A stretch of 64,000 bases of DNA from NCBI RefSeq assembly GCF_013127955.1, contig NZ_CP053435.1, forward strand, positions 1,922,001-1,986,000. The letters run 5' to 3'. The first letter of the stretch is position 1. Every line of letters starts with the position of its first letter. Under the pieces are notes generated by a model. That model made no database searches. It was not told the DNA's origin and saw nothing but the letters and a program-made list of their open reading frames with translations. This DNA is from Spirosoma taeanense. GTDB lineage: Bacteria > Bacteroidota > Bacteroidia > Cytophagales > Spirosomataceae. The translations under genes were made by a program, and so were the position numbers. Shown in pieces: positions 43,801 to 52,444 of the stretch.

Positions 43801-44188
43801 TGGTATCACTAAACAGGCTGTAGTAGGCGTGGGGCATGGCGCTGTAGGGCTGATAAAGCAGCGAATCCTGACTGCCATCGTTACCCCGCCCGTAGAACTC
43901 CACAAAATCCGGCGCATCGAAGCGGCTATCAGTTTCACCTTCCACGTAGATGGCCTGCTCAACGCCCCGGTGGAATAATTGTAACGTAGTGGGGTTGACC
44001 TGACCCACCGGAACGCCCGCGCGCTGTAGTTCGGCCGTCGTGATTCGGTACAGCCCCGGCTGCATTACGGGAATTTTATAGTAGGTCTGCTGGTAATTGA
44101 TCCATTCATTGCCGAGAGGGAGATTCTGTGCCCAACTGGCCGATAATGAGAAAGTAAGTAGGAATATGCACGTACAAAGTTTTGGCAT
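40826..44188 (-). CDS. porU2: gingipain-like C25 peptidase, PorU2-type type IX secretion protein
   Basis: A 1120-residue exported protein with signal peptide MPKLCTCIFLLTFSLSASWA. The peptidase C25 domain covers about 405-770, with catalytic His636 in FGHSS and Cys670 in NGCAAG. A CARDB-like beta domain follows (about 780-890, LINYGRVSNNPLTV). After a further beta region comes a C-terminal sorting/FlgD-like part (SVYPNPFGQQTRFSI, then ISDLTGRVVRTL). PorU sortases cleave the sorting signal of type IX cargo at the cell surface. PorU2 is the sister form, whose exact job is unclear. Downstream is the overlapping membrane glycosyltransferase-like gene. Confidence 0.85.
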   Translation of the reverse strand: MPKLCTCIFLLTFSLSASWAQNLPLGNEWINYQQTYYKIPVMQPGLYRITTAELQRAGVPVGQVNPTTLQLFHRGVEQAIYVEGETDSRFDAPDFVEFYGRGNDGSQDSLLYQPYSAMPHAYYSLFSDTTAYFLTWRPDGRPGRRITAYSDTDFSGLTPEPYHWEEELRVFTQTYPAGTIYPIGAGYSNGAILTGYDVGEGWTGPVVRTNTRYDQSFSLTGFVAGAGVNPQISYLLVGRNPRAHRVEYLAGPAATSLRTLGTQLFQDYNTTFFKTELTPNDLTKSGSVLVSLLPREEEDEVSASYLKLRYPQRLDMGGAARKWLHLRLNPGGRSSLELLNVPAGSRLFDITHSGDLRRIDGQLSGGRWRGVVRDSQTERTLLMTSQPLSVLSIKPVAFRSFASQTANYVIITHPILRQPVSGVADPIRAYAAYRASEAGGHYDTLTVNIDQLFDQFSYGERHPLGIRRFADYMLRNSNRPKFLFLVGQSRDPQGIRKNPNGLLLDLVPNAGWPGSDLGLVEGLNGEVANVPAMPIGRLNATRSQTVLDYLSKVKEHENTSEPALWRKNILHLSGGNTESEIQTFRQFVDEFKDVVEARYVGGRVTTLSKQTDNPVESFSVVDLVNRGFGMISMFGHSSLDVSDIDVGFASDDRMGYRNQGRYPFMLANGCAAGNFYFGLPTFGSDWITTPNRGAVLFMAHTYNGFGHTLKSYSDQLYALLTDSNYVAKPLAYLQQETIRRYLQTHTSVYEVTTAQQMTLQGDPAVSVFPFPKADFAVAPGSLRLSGNRGGSLAASDSVVVSGVLINYGRVSNNPLTVRFRRYEASGLLIREERFTQPAPFYTDTLQWKLPNDPTESGTTYFELLLDPDDRITETSETNNKAEISTAGQVSSLPFPADLTPPIVEVAFDGQRISDGDVVSARPVIDVLVQDDNRRLLRADTTEVELYLQRPCTNGPCPYERLSLRGNGVQWTAAGSDNAFRLSYQPSTPLPDGRYGFEAISADLSGNRGAPYQIHFTVRNQPELTAVSVYPNPFGQQTRFSIILTGLTPPADLTVLISDLTGRVVRTLHRPARIGLNEWFWDGTSDAGTALAGGVYLYSIEGADLPVANTISLKGRLILTR

Positions 44189-44406
44189 ACAGAGCGATAT
44201 ACGGACGTGGCGGTGGGTTATTAATGTATGCTTAAGACTGCCGGTCCGGTTACAGGTAACTTAGAACTAGAGATAAGCGACAAAGCAAATCACTCCACAA
44301 TCAGACGTAATGGACGCCCTGAGGGCATTACACTTTATGACTGGCCTGCGTTACCGTTCGTCTAGGGATGTTGCCATTTATCCGCCAATAATTAATTTTA
44401 AGCAAT

Positions 44407-44442
44407 GTACCTTGCATTGCATAGTACCTTATGCTATCTTTG
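44407..44442 (+). promoter_or_regulatory. promoter with overlapping repeats before padR
   Basis: TTG at 44412-44414 and TATCTTTG at 44435-44442 are 20 bases apart. Two GTACCTT repeats (44407-44413 and 44424-44430) overlap the -33 region and spacer at 17-base spacing. This looks like an autoregulatory PadR site. The gap from 44189 to 44540 holds no gene. Confidence 0.6.
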
Positions 44443-44540
44443 TTGCATCGGTTAATTGATCGGCTGATACGAGGGCAAATGATGGCCCCGGCTTCCGGTG
44501 TCAATTCCTTAATTAATTCACAAGTCAACCCTGTACACCA

Positions 44541-44948
44541 ATGAATATTGAAAACGCTCAGGTGCAGATGCGAAAGGGTATTCTGGAATTCTGCATCCTG
44601 CACATCATATCGCGGGGCGAGGTATATGCCTCCGATATGCTCGACGAGCTAACCTCCGCCCGCATTATGGTCGTGGAAGGCACACTTTATCCCTTGCTAA
44701 CCCGGCTTAAAAACGCCGGTCTGCTCGACTATAAATGGGTAGAATCGACCTCCGGGCCGCCACGCAAATATTATATCCTGACCGAGCTGGGGCGTAATTC
44801 ACTGGATGCTCTGAACGAAACCTGGCAGGAGCTTGCCGAATCGGTTAATTCCATCGTTGGAAAAACCGTCCAGCATACCAAGCCTGCCAACGGGACCATA
44901 GCGCCGATGTCTATGCCTGATCCTTTAAATCCTTCATCCAACGCTTAA
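44541..44948 (+). CDS. PadR-family transcriptional regulator
   Basis: A 135-residue winged-helix regulator. PadR signatures: MRKGILEFCILHIIS, YASDMLDELTSARIMVVEGT and LYPLLTRLKNAGLLDYKW, with GPPRKYYILTELGR in the wing. The C-terminal tail is longer and polar. It lies 21 bases before the PspC/GIN membrane gene, in the arrangement common to Bacteroidota where PadR controls the partner. The inducer is unknown, probably envelope stress. Confidence 0.92.
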   Translation: MNIENAQVQMRKGILEFCILHIISRGEVYASDMLDELTSARIMVVEGTLYPLLTRLKNAGLLDYKWVESTSGPPRKYYILTELGRNSLDALNETWQELAESVNSIVGKTVQHTKPANGTIAPMSMPDPLNPSSNA

Positions 44949-44969
44949 CCTATTCTCTTCCCTATCACC

Positions 44970-47510
44970 ATGAAAAAGACCATCAGCATTAATATTAGTG
45001 GCGTCATCTTCCATATCGAGGAAGACGGTTACGACAAACTCAGAAGCTACCTGACGTCGGTACAGCAGTACTTTTCGACTTACGAAGACAGTCAGGAGAT
45101 TGTGACGGATATCGAAAACCGGATTGCCGAAAAGCTTCTTGCTAAACTCAAAGCCGCCGATAAGCAGGCCGTTTCGCTCGAAGATGTCAACGAACTGGTA
45201 GCGGCCATGGGTACGGTCGCCGATTTTGAAGCCGTTGAGGAAGAAGAGATTCTCGTCAGCACCGGCGGCCGTAATTCGGCGGGTAACAGTCAGACTGGAA
45301 CGGGTCGTCCCGGCGCTTCGCAATCGAGTACGGGCGGTTCCAACGCTGGTAACTTTGGTTCGAATCCGGCGGGTGATGCTGCCTTTGCGGGCCCGCGCCG
45401 ACTCGTGCGTGACCTGCGTCGGAAAACCCTCGGGGGCGTTGCGGCTGGCCTGGCGCACTACTTCAATATGGATGTTGTATGGATACGGCTGATTTTAGTC
45501 GCTCTGGTTATCGGCCTGCCGGCGCTGGCTGGCGCATCGAACAACGACTTCTTTGGCGGGCTGAGCGGCTTTACGGTCATTGTCTACATCGCCATGTGGA
45601 TTGCCCTGCCCGGTACGATGGGCATTGAGGAAGATAAGTCGGTAAAAAAGTTTTACCGTAACCCGGAAGACAAAGTGCTGGGGGGCGTAGCCTCGGGCAT
45701 TGCGGCTTACTTCGGCGTCGATACGGGGATTATCCGGTTGTTGTTTGTGCTGGGGATTGTGTTCTTCGGCGTTGGCTTCCTGCTGTATCTCGTACTCTGG
45801 ATGATAGCGCCCCAGGCCAATACGCTGACCGAAAAAATGGAAATGCAGGGCCAGCCGATCACGCTCTCGAACATCGAGAACAGCATCAAACAGAACCTGA
45901 ACATCAACGAAACGCCCAATAATGAGAGTACCCTGACGCGCATTCTGCTGTTTCCGTTTCGGGCCATAGCCACCATCATCAGCGGACTTGGCAGTGCTCT
46001 GGGGCCGCTGCTTAGCGGAACGGTCGCCATCATCCGGGTGCTGGCCGGGATTATGATGCTGGTGGTTGCTTTTGCCGCGATGATCGCTTGTCTGGCGTTC
46101 CTGGGCGCAGCGATCGGGGTTAACTCGGGTGCTCTGATTGGCGACAGCAGCTTTCCCGTTGCCTTATTCCGGGCCGATATTACGCTGCCCATGGTCCTGT
46201 CGGGCTTTCTGGCTGGTTTCCTGCCAAGCTTTGGCCTGGCCATCCTGGGGGTAATGCTGATCACTACCCGCAGCGTGCTGAGCAGCCGCACCGCCCTGAC
46301 ACTGGCTGGTGTGTGGATCGTGAGTCTGCTGGTGTTTGGGGGAACGGCCGCTCCCCTGATCAACGGCTTTCAGCGCCGGGGAACGGTGGAAGAAACAAGG
46401 ATTTTGAACGTACCGGCGGCCATTCCGACGTTTGCCATGAACGAGCTGGACGACGATAACTGGCGGCCATCCATTGAACTGCTGGGCTACGAAGGCACGA
46501 CGCTGAACCTGGTGGAGCGGTTCCGGGCGCAGGGCGCTACCCGCGCCGAAGCCCAGGCCAACGCCCGCCAGATCAGATATACCTACGTGATCAAGGATTC
46601 GACAGTACGTTTTGACAATGCGCTGGAATTACAGCCCAACGCGCATTTCCGGGCGCAGGATCTGGATATAGACCTGATGATTCCTTACGAGAAACCGTTT
46701 CGGATGACGAAGGATTTCGCCCGGTTTATCCGCAATGAATTCGGCGAGAAGGAAATCAACCGGATGGAAGCCAGCTTGTGGAAGTTTACGAGAACAGAAG
46801 GACTAGTTTGCCTGAATTTTCCCCGCGAGAAAAACCGCGATGCCGACAGCGAAGACAATGACGTAACTGATCTGACCGACGATGTGCAGGATGCCGTTTC
46901 CAGCGAACTGGGGGATGACTTCGACAACATTGGCGATCATACCCGCCAGTTTAACGTCAGTAATTTCTCAAAAGTAGACGTATCGGGCGCGTTTGTGGTG
47001 CGTTTCCGCAAAGGGGATGCCTATAAAGTGGTGGCCGATGGCCGCGAGGAAGACCTGGAGGACATTAAAGTTGACGTTGATGGCAGTACGCTGGAGGTGT
47101 CAGTTGATCGCCGGGGACTGTTCGACTGGAAGAATCGTAAACGAACCGGGCTGACGATCACCCTGCCGGCTATTCAGAATTTGAAGCTGTCGGGTGCCTC
47201 AAAAGCCAGTCTGGCCGGTTTTGACAACTTCAGTAATCTGAATATTCAGATGAGCGGTGCCTGCCGCACGGTATTTGATGGGGACGTTCAAAAACTGAAC
47301 GTGGACCTTTCCGGCGCGTCGAATATCGTGTTGCGTGGGCATGCCAGCCAGCTGGAGGCCGACCTGACCGGCGCCAGCAAGATCGAAGCCACGAGCATGA
47401 ACGTCGATAAGGCGTCGGTGGATGCCAGCGGAGCCAGCCATGCAGATTTTGGTCAGGTCGGTTCACTCGACTCCGAAACGTCAGGCGCCAGCAAAGTGAC
47501 TCGCCAATAA
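44970..47510 (+). CDS. PspC-domain membrane protein with C-terminal GIN beta-helix domain
   Basis: An 846-residue protein. The N-terminal cytoplasmic part begins MKKTISINISGVIFHIEEDG, followed by a low-complexity Gly/Ser/Asn linker and two PspC domains (RRKTLGGVAAGLAHYFNMD and DKVLGGVASGIAAYFGVD), each with a helix pair. Several more membrane helices follow (about 330-480). At the end (about 660-846) is a head-GIN domain with repeated short beta turns such as LKLSGASKASL and VDLSGASNIVL. It is probably part of an envelope-stress sensing pair with PadR. The domain order is clear, but the role is inferred. Confidence 0.88.
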   Translation: MKKTISINISGVIFHIEEDGYDKLRSYLTSVQQYFSTYEDSQEIVTDIENRIAEKLLAKLKAADKQAVSLEDVNELVAAMGTVADFEAVEEEEILVSTGGRNSAGNSQTGTGRPGASQSSTGGSNAGNFGSNPAGDAAFAGPRRLVRDLRRKTLGGVAAGLAHYFNMDVVWIRLILVALVIGLPALAGASNNDFFGGLSGFTVIVYIAMWIALPGTMGIEEDKSVKKFYRNPEDKVLGGVASGIAAYFGVDTGIIRLLFVLGIVFFGVGFLLYLVLWMIAPQANTLTEKMEMQGQPITLSNIENSIKQNLNINETPNNESTLTRILLFPFRAIATIISGLGSALGPLLSGTVAIIRVLAGIMMLVVAFAAMIACLAFLGAAIGVNSGALIGDSSFPVALFRADITLPMVLSGFLAGFLPSFGLAILGVMLITTRSVLSSRTALTLAGVWIVSLLVFGGTAAPLINGFQRRGTVEETRILNVPAAIPTFAMNELDDDNWRPSIELLGYEGTTLNLVERFRAQGATRAEAQANARQIRYTYVIKDSTVRFDNALELQPNAHFRAQDLDIDLMIPYEKPFRMTKDFARFIRNEFGEKEINRMEASLWKFTRTEGLVCLNFPREKNRDADSEDNDVTDLTDDVQDAVSSELGDDFDNIGDHTRQFNVSNFSKVDVSGAFVVRFRKGDAYKVVADGREEDLEDIKVDVDGSTLEVSVDRRGLFDWKNRKRTGLTITLPAIQNLKLSGASKASLAGFDNFSNLNIQMSGACRTVFDGDVQKLNVDLSGASNIVLRGHASQLEADLTGASKIEATSMNVDKASVDASGASHADFGQVGSLDSETSGASKVTRQ

Positions 47511-47530
47511 GCCGACCCGAAAAATAGGTT

Positions 47531-47581
47531 GAACGGGGTGGTGAGCACTGGAACAGGTGCCGCTACCCCGTTCGTCATTTT
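47531..47581 (+). terminator. terminator after the PspC/GIN gene
   Basis: A 9-bp stem (47531-47539 with 47565-47573) is followed by GTCATTTT. The loop itself can pair further. Confidence 0.65.
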
Positions 47582-47586
47582 ATGGG

Positions 47587-48666
47587 TTACGTCCGTTGTT
47601 CGGCTTTTTTCTCCGCCTTTTCTTCTACTTTAGCCTCGTCTTTAGCTACCTCCTCACGTTGCTCCCGATTTTCGCGCTCAAAGACCTGAATCAGTACGAT
47701 GAAATAGGACAGAAGAAGCGGGCCGATAACCAGGCCCAGAATACCAAAAATAGGGACGCCCAGCACGATACCGGCCAGCGTTACTAACGGGTGAATATCG
47801 CCCATGCGTTTGGCCAGCGTTATTCGCAGCAGGTTATCGATGTTGATAATGACCACGATGCCCACGATCAGAATCCCGACGCCCTGCCCCGTGTCACCCT
47901 GCGAAAGTTTGATCAGAGCGGCCGGCCCCCAGACCAGGGGTGTTCCCAGAACAGGAATAAACGCCATAAAAAAGGCGACAACGCCCCAGAACGGCGCGTC
48001 GGATACGTTGAAGATCCAGAGCGTTACGCCCGTCAGGACGCCCTGCACCAGACTAACCAGCGCCTGGCCCAGCACGTTAGCGTTTACGTTGTTCTTCAGC
48101 GATTCCCCCAGTTCCTGCTGCGTATCCCGTTTGAAAGGCAGGTATTTCTGGAGCCCTTTCTGAAAGGCTTCCTGCTGCACGAACATAAAATAGAACGTAA
48201 ACAGCATCAGGCCGATGATGACAATGAAATCCAGCGCGCCCCCCGCCAGCGACGGAAGCAGCCGGCTGACGTAGCCCGCACCCTGCTGCACCAGCTGGCG
48301 CACGTTTTGCGGACTCGTAATCTTAAACCCAGTGAGGTCTTCCGCCTTATGAATCAGGTTCAGAATGTCCTCGGTATGCTGGCTGTAATACTGGATCCGA
48401 CCGATGAGCAGCAGGCTCAGCGTCAGAAAAGGCATGATGATAACGACAAACGAGAAGATGATCAGGAGGGTCGTTACGAACTGACGGTTCCATTTGCGCT
48501 TGTGGACCAGAGCCGTAAACCACGGCCGCAAGACGACGTACAGGATACCCGCGCCCAGAAACGCCGTTACGTAGCCGCGTAGTCCCGCAATGATGAAGCC
48601 CGCAATGATGATCAGACTCGCAATGAGCAGAACCCGTTGCTGCTTGGGGGTATATATTGTGTTCAT
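47587..48666 (-). CDS. AI-2E family transporter
   Basis: A 359-residue membrane protein with about eight helices and typical AI-2E stretches: AFLGAGILYVVLRPWFTALV, FMAFIPVLGTPLVWGPAALI, AGIVLGVPIFGILGLVIGPL. The tail is strongly charged (Glu/Lys-rich, KVEEKAEKKAEQRT). Family members export autoinducer 2 or act as Na+/H+ or other small-molecule exchangers. The substrate here is unknown. It is convergent with the PspC/GIN gene. Confidence 0.88.
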   Translation of the reverse strand: MNTIYTPKQQRVLLIASLIIIAGFIIAGLRGYVTAFLGAGILYVVLRPWFTALVHKRKWNRQFVTTLLIIFSFVVIIMPFLTLSLLLIGRIQYYSQHTEDILNLIHKAEDLTGFKITSPQNVRQLVQQGAGYVSRLLPSLAGGALDFIVIIGLMLFTFYFMFVQQEAFQKGLQKYLPFKRDTQQELGESLKNNVNANVLGQALVSLVQGVLTGVTLWIFNVSDAPFWGVVAFFMAFIPVLGTPLVWGPAALIKLSQGDTGQGVGILIVGIVVIINIDNLLRITLAKRMGDIHPLVTLAGIVLGVPIFGILGLVIGPLLLSYFIVLIQVFERENREQREEVAKDEAKVEEKAEKKAEQRT

Positions 48667-48749
48667 AAAACAGAGAGGGTGCCGGCGAGAAAGGCCGACC
48701 TGCTTAGAACACCGTAAAGCCCCTTAATTGTTTGGGCGGGCAGATTGCA

Positions 48750-50132
48750 TCAGCACTCGGTGGCGCTCAGGGCCAGCCCGGCTTCTGACGTTTCCTTGTA
48801 CTTGGTCGACATATCGCGGCCGGTCGCTTTCATGACCTTGATCACCGCGTCGAGCGAAATCTTCTGAACCGCTGCGGCCCCGGAGGTCGCCAGCAGAAAG
48901 GCATTATAGGCTTTAACGGCACCCATCGCGTTACGTTCGATGCACGGAATCTGAACGTAACCGCCGATTGGGTCGCAGGTCATGCCGAGGTGGTGCTCAA
49001 TGGCAATTTCGGCCGCGGCTTCAATGGTGCCGATGGACCCGTTGGGCAGGGCACAGCGGGTCAGGAAAGCCGCCCCCATGGCCGAGGCCGTCCCTATTTC
49101 GCCCATGCACCCCATTTCGGCACCCGAAATACTGGCGTTGTGCTTTACTAAAAACCCAATGGCAGCCGCTGCCAGCATACCTGCCCGGAGCGTGGCACGA
49201 TCATAATGGAAATGGTGCTTGGCCAGAAACGTCAGCCCCGGTATAACGCCCGATGCCCCCGACGTAGGTGCCGTGACGACAATTCCCCCGGCTGCATTTT
49301 CTTCCGATGCTGCCAGACAATAGGCGTTCAGAAATATCAAAAAACTGTCGGTTGACTGGCTGATGTGTTTGGCCTGCTGGTATAAGATAGGCGCTTTACG
49401 TGTCAACCTGATGGTGCCGGGTAAGGTGCCCTTATGCCGCAAACCACGCCGAACCGCCTTGTGCATAAAATCCAGAATCTGATCGAGCCGTTGATGAACC
49501 TGTGCCTGGCTGCGGTTGGTGAGCGCCATTTCGTTAGCCATAAGCAGCTCATCGAGCGCCAGCTTATTCGCCGTTAGCTGCGCTTTCAGCTCCGTCATGG
49601 TGCTGTACGGATATGGTACGGGTTGGGCAACCGGGGGCGTTTCCGCTTCACCTTTAAGGATAATGAACCCGCCCCCAATGGAATAGTATTCTTCCTCGGC
49701 CAGGGTTGCGTCGCCCGCCGTTAGGCGCAGAACCATCGTGTTGGCGTAGGGAGATTCGTACCGTTTCCGTTCAAAATGAATCTGCTGCGGTCCAATGGCC
49801 AGCGTTCGGTCGCCTACCGGTACCGGATAAACGCCAGAAGGGTCTTTGAGCAGGGCAAGCAGGGCGTCGGGGTCGGTGGTTTCGGGCTGCCAGCCAAGCA
49901 GTCCGGCCACGATGGCGCGGTCGGTACCATGACCTTTACCCGTCGCGCTGAGCGACCCGTACAGATAAACGTGCACCGCATCAGCGCGTTGCTGCGCGTC
50001 GTTGGGTAGCTCAGCCAGGCGCTGCCGGAAATCGAAAGCGGCCTTCATGGGGCCAATGGTGTGCGAGCTGGATGGCCCCGGTCCAACCTTGAACAGGTCA
50101 AACACGGAGGTGGTAATCGGGTTAGTCGTCAT
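48750..50132 (-). CDS. sdaA: L-serine ammonia-lyase, iron-sulfur type
   Basis: A 460-residue one-chain enzyme from ATG at 50130-50132 (MTTNPITTSVFDLFKVGPGP). The frame to 50198 adds no conserved residues. The beta domain (FDLFKVGPGPSSSHTIGPMKA) and the alpha domain (GCMGEIGTASAMGAAFL, MTCDPIGGYVQIPCIERN) are both present, with three cysteines for the 4Fe-4S cluster (GCMG, TCDP, IPCIE). It turns serine into pyruvate and ammonia. It has no clear operon partner. Confidence 0.94.
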   Translation of the reverse strand: MTTNPITTSVFDLFKVGPGPSSSHTIGPMKAAFDFRQRLAELPNDAQQRADAVHVYLYGSLSATGKGHGTDRAIVAGLLGWQPETTDPDALLALLKDPSGVYPVPVGDRTLAIGPQQIHFERKRYESPYANTMVLRLTAGDATLAEEEYYSIGGGFIILKGEAETPPVAQPVPYPYSTMTELKAQLTANKLALDELLMANEMALTNRSQAQVHQRLDQILDFMHKAVRRGLRHKGTLPGTIRLTRKAPILYQQAKHISQSTDSFLIFLNAYCLAASEENAAGGIVVTAPTSGASGVIPGLTFLAKHHFHYDRATLRAGMLAAAAIGFLVKHNASISGAEMGCMGEIGTASAMGAAFLTRCALPNGSIGTIEAAAEIAIEHHLGMTCDPIGGYVQIPCIERNAMGAVKAYNAFLLATSGAAAVQKISLDAVIKVMKATGRDMSTKYKETSEAGLALSATEC

Positions 50133-50203
50133 GTTGATGAAGAAAAGGAGGGGGTACGTGATTCCATTCGGTATCGATACCTCACCGGACATAATCACGT
50201 AAA

Positions 50204-50986
50204 CTATCTATCCAGCGCCCGAATCTGATCCAGATACTCTGCTGGTAGCAGTATCCGTTGAGTCAGGGATCGGAGACCGAGCGCATTCAGCACTTTGTAT
50301 AGACCAATGGAATACTGCAGCAGGGGTTTTTGAGGCAGATTCAGCAGCCGGCTAACCGGCTGCGGCATCAGCACGGCCTGTGCCTGCCGCAGCAAGGAAT
50401 ACCGCCAGCCACCCAACTGTTCGCGGTATCGCCGGAACAGCTTGTCCGTAAACTCGCTATGAACCAGGTCGCTGTTCAGATGGGCTACCCGGTCAATTTT
50501 CCACTCGGCATAGCTCGTCGGCAGGTCGGGTATCTGCAGCCCGGTGCCCACTTCGCGGAAGTGCGCGAACATGTGTTCGCGTTCGGCGTCGGTCAGCGGG
50601 CGGTGCAGGCTCTGGTAAGCCCGTTCGGAATAATCGATCAGCATGTAAAGGACGTCGCGGTAGGCCCAGTCCGGAATCCGGCGTCCCCGTTTTTCTTCAA
50701 CTCCCCCATGAATCGCGTTGATCCGGCTGAGGGCCTGCCGGGCCTTAATATCGGTTGCCAGCAGGATCTCCTGCGCGTAGCGAACCGTCGAAAACAGCCG
50801 CCCAATCGGGTCGGCCGGTAGGTTACCCGTAAAGAAAAGCCAGTCAACGGCCCGGTTGAGGGCAAACTCGCCAGCGGCCCCACCAAAAATCAGCAGAATG
50901 ACATCCGCATCGCCCCAGATCTGGCGGATGATGGAGTCAGCCGGGACAAACATGCGTGCCGACTCCTGAGGGATAGTAGCGTTCAT
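50204..50986 (-). CDS. MpaB-like (DUF2236) oxygenase-family protein
   Basis: A 260-residue helical protein with the DUF2236 pattern: SIIRQIWGDADVILLIFGGA, RLFSTVRYAQEIL, WAYRDVLYMLIDY, and a later loop around TSYAEWKIDRVAH. Fungal MpaB and rubber oxygenase relatives bind haem b. Here a histidine in AIHGG may be the axial ligand, but this was not proved. It overlaps the OmpA-like gene by 4 bases (ATGA), so the two are co-translated. Confidence 0.75.
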   Translation of the reverse strand: MNATIPQESARMFVPADSIIRQIWGDADVILLIFGGAAGEFALNRAVDWLFFTGNLPADPIGRLFSTVRYAQEILLATDIKARQALSRINAIHGGVEEKRGRRIPDWAYRDVLYMLIDYSERAYQSLHRPLTDAEREHMFAHFREVGTGLQIPDLPTSYAEWKIDRVAHLNSDLVHSEFTDKLFRRYREQLGGWRYSLLRQAQAVLMPQPVSRLLNLPQKPLLQYSIGLYKVLNALGLRSLTQRILLPAEYLDQIRALDR

Positions 50987-51717
50987 AACGCTAAAACAAC
51001 AAATTCGACTCTTCGATTCCTTTGTTTATGCTCTTCTGAATCATTTGGCGCAGCGGGACGCGTGTCGCCGTAGCCATTATAGCGCAGCCGGTTCTCGGCA
51101 ATGCCATGGCGAACGAGATAAGTGCTGATGATCTTTGCCCGGTTTTCCGAAAGCGCCTGATTGAGCCGTCGGTCGCCGACGTTGTCTGTATGTCCCGCAA
51201 TCTCAATGCTAAGTTTCGGCGTGGTCGCGAGTGTTCTGACCAGCTTATCGAGTTGTGGGTACGATTCAGGCCGCAGAACGTAACTGCTCTGATCGAAATA
51301 CACGTTATCGAGCCGGACGCTCTGGCTCACCTGCAGGTTCCGAAAAACGCTGTCGGGCCTGGCCGTGGCCTTTGTTAACCGAACGACGTACTCATAGTCG
51401 GCGCAGGTATCGCAGGAAACAACCATCAGCTCTTCGCTCTCGGCATACCCGGCTGCATTCGTTACGACGTCAAGCGTATCAGTGCGCGTCAGAATGAAAC
51501 CGAACGGCCTGCCCGCCTGGCTCTGACCCGTAAATTTCTGTTTCGCCAGCAGCGCCTGCACCGAGAACTGCGCCGGGAGTTCAGCCAGGGTTGTTTCATC
51601 CACGGCTTTCAACGTAAACAGCGTTCGCTGAGTTTTAACGGGCGGCTGTTTCTGGCCATACAGCCAGGATACATTGATCAGACACAGAAGGCACACCAGC
51701 AAAAGACGCATTACCAC
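50983..51717 (-). CDS. OmpA-family outer membrane protein
   Basis: A 244-residue exported protein: signal peptide (MRLLLVCLLCLINVSWLYGQ), about 120 residues of unknown beta domain, then a C-terminal OmpA peptidoglycan-binding domain with IAGHTDNVGDRRLNQALSEN and YGDTRPAAPN. It would anchor the envelope to peptidoglycan. The frame starts at 51717 (MVMRLL) or 51711. The downstream MpaB-like gene overlaps it. Confidence 0.88.
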   Translation of the reverse strand: MVMRLLLVCLLCLINVSWLYGQKQPPVKTQRTLFTLKAVDETTLAELPAQFSVQALLAKQKFTGQSQAGRPFGFILTRTDTLDVVTNAAGYAESEELMVVSCDTCADYEYVVRLTKATARPDSVFRNLQVSQSVRLDNVYFDQSSYVLRPESYPQLDKLVRTLATTPKLSIEIAGHTDNVGDRRLNQALSENRAKIISTYLVRHGIAENRLRYNGYGDTRPAAPNDSEEHKQRNRRVEFVVLAL

Positions 51718-51891
51718 AGTGGTTGAGCCAGTTAACAGTCCGGCAAAAATAAGGGCTATGGAAACACAACACCAGATACCTTGTGCATTATTGCGATTAG
51801 CTACCCAGGCCCCAGTTCACTATACCCCTCAGGAGTCAGACGTATCTGCCTGTCCGCTGAACCGTAAGGATTTGTCAAAGAGAAGCAGTCG

Positions 51892-52437
51892 TTAGCCGCG
51901 TGTTGGGCGCAGGACCGTAAACCGCTGTTGCAGCAGGTAATAGCCGCCGAACAGCGCCCCACTAAAGAACAGGTCGCCCAGCAGGCCATTGAGAAAGAAC
52001 GATGTGCCGTTGTAGAACGCCAGTCCGGCAACGTAGCAGCTCATCAGACCTGCCGACGTTTGCGGATAAAAGCTGCTGCCCGACCAGACGGCGTAGTTGG
52101 TAATCAGAAAGAACAGCACCGACGACGCGAGCGAAGCCGCAGCGATTCGCGTGGCCGTTTGGCTACCCGACAGCAGCCACAGGCCCAGCGCCCAGGTCAG
52201 TGTGAAGCTCAGATAAACGGACCCCATGTTGCCGTGGAAGCCAATGAGGGCGTCGCTCAGGAGCATAGCTGCCAGCGGAATGACCAGTCCCAGCCACCGG
52301 CGCTCGAACGTAGCCGCGCCAAACAGCGCCAGCGCAGCGATTGGGGTGAAATTCGGCCAGTGCGGTACCAGGCGGAACAAAGCCGTAGCAAGAACGATAG
52401 TGGTCAGCGTGGTCAGGCGAATCTGGAGCGATTTCAT
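51892..52437 (-). CDS. DUF6580-type membrane protein, possible transporter in the cobalamin operon
   Basis: A 181-residue protein with five or six hydrophobic segments, starting MKSLQIRLTTLTTIVLATALF. The central LAALALFGAATFERRWLGLVIPLAAMLLSDALIGFHGN and later helices look like the small S-component type of vitamin transporters (DUF6580). It lies 7 bases after cobC and closes the cobT-cobS-cobC series on the minus strand. A role in moving cobalamin precursors (or DMB) is an inference from this position. The family is uncharacterised. Confidence 0.72.
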   Translation of the reverse strand: MKSLQIRLTTLTTIVLATALFRLVPHWPNFTPIAALALFGAATFERRWLGLVIPLAAMLLSDALIGFHGNMGSVYLSFTLTWALGLWLLSGSQTATRIAAASLASSVLFFLITNYAVWSGSSFYPQTSAGLMSCYVAGLAFYNGTSFFLNGLLGDLFFSGALFGGYYLLQQRFTVLRPTRG

Positions 52438-52444
52438 TCGTATA

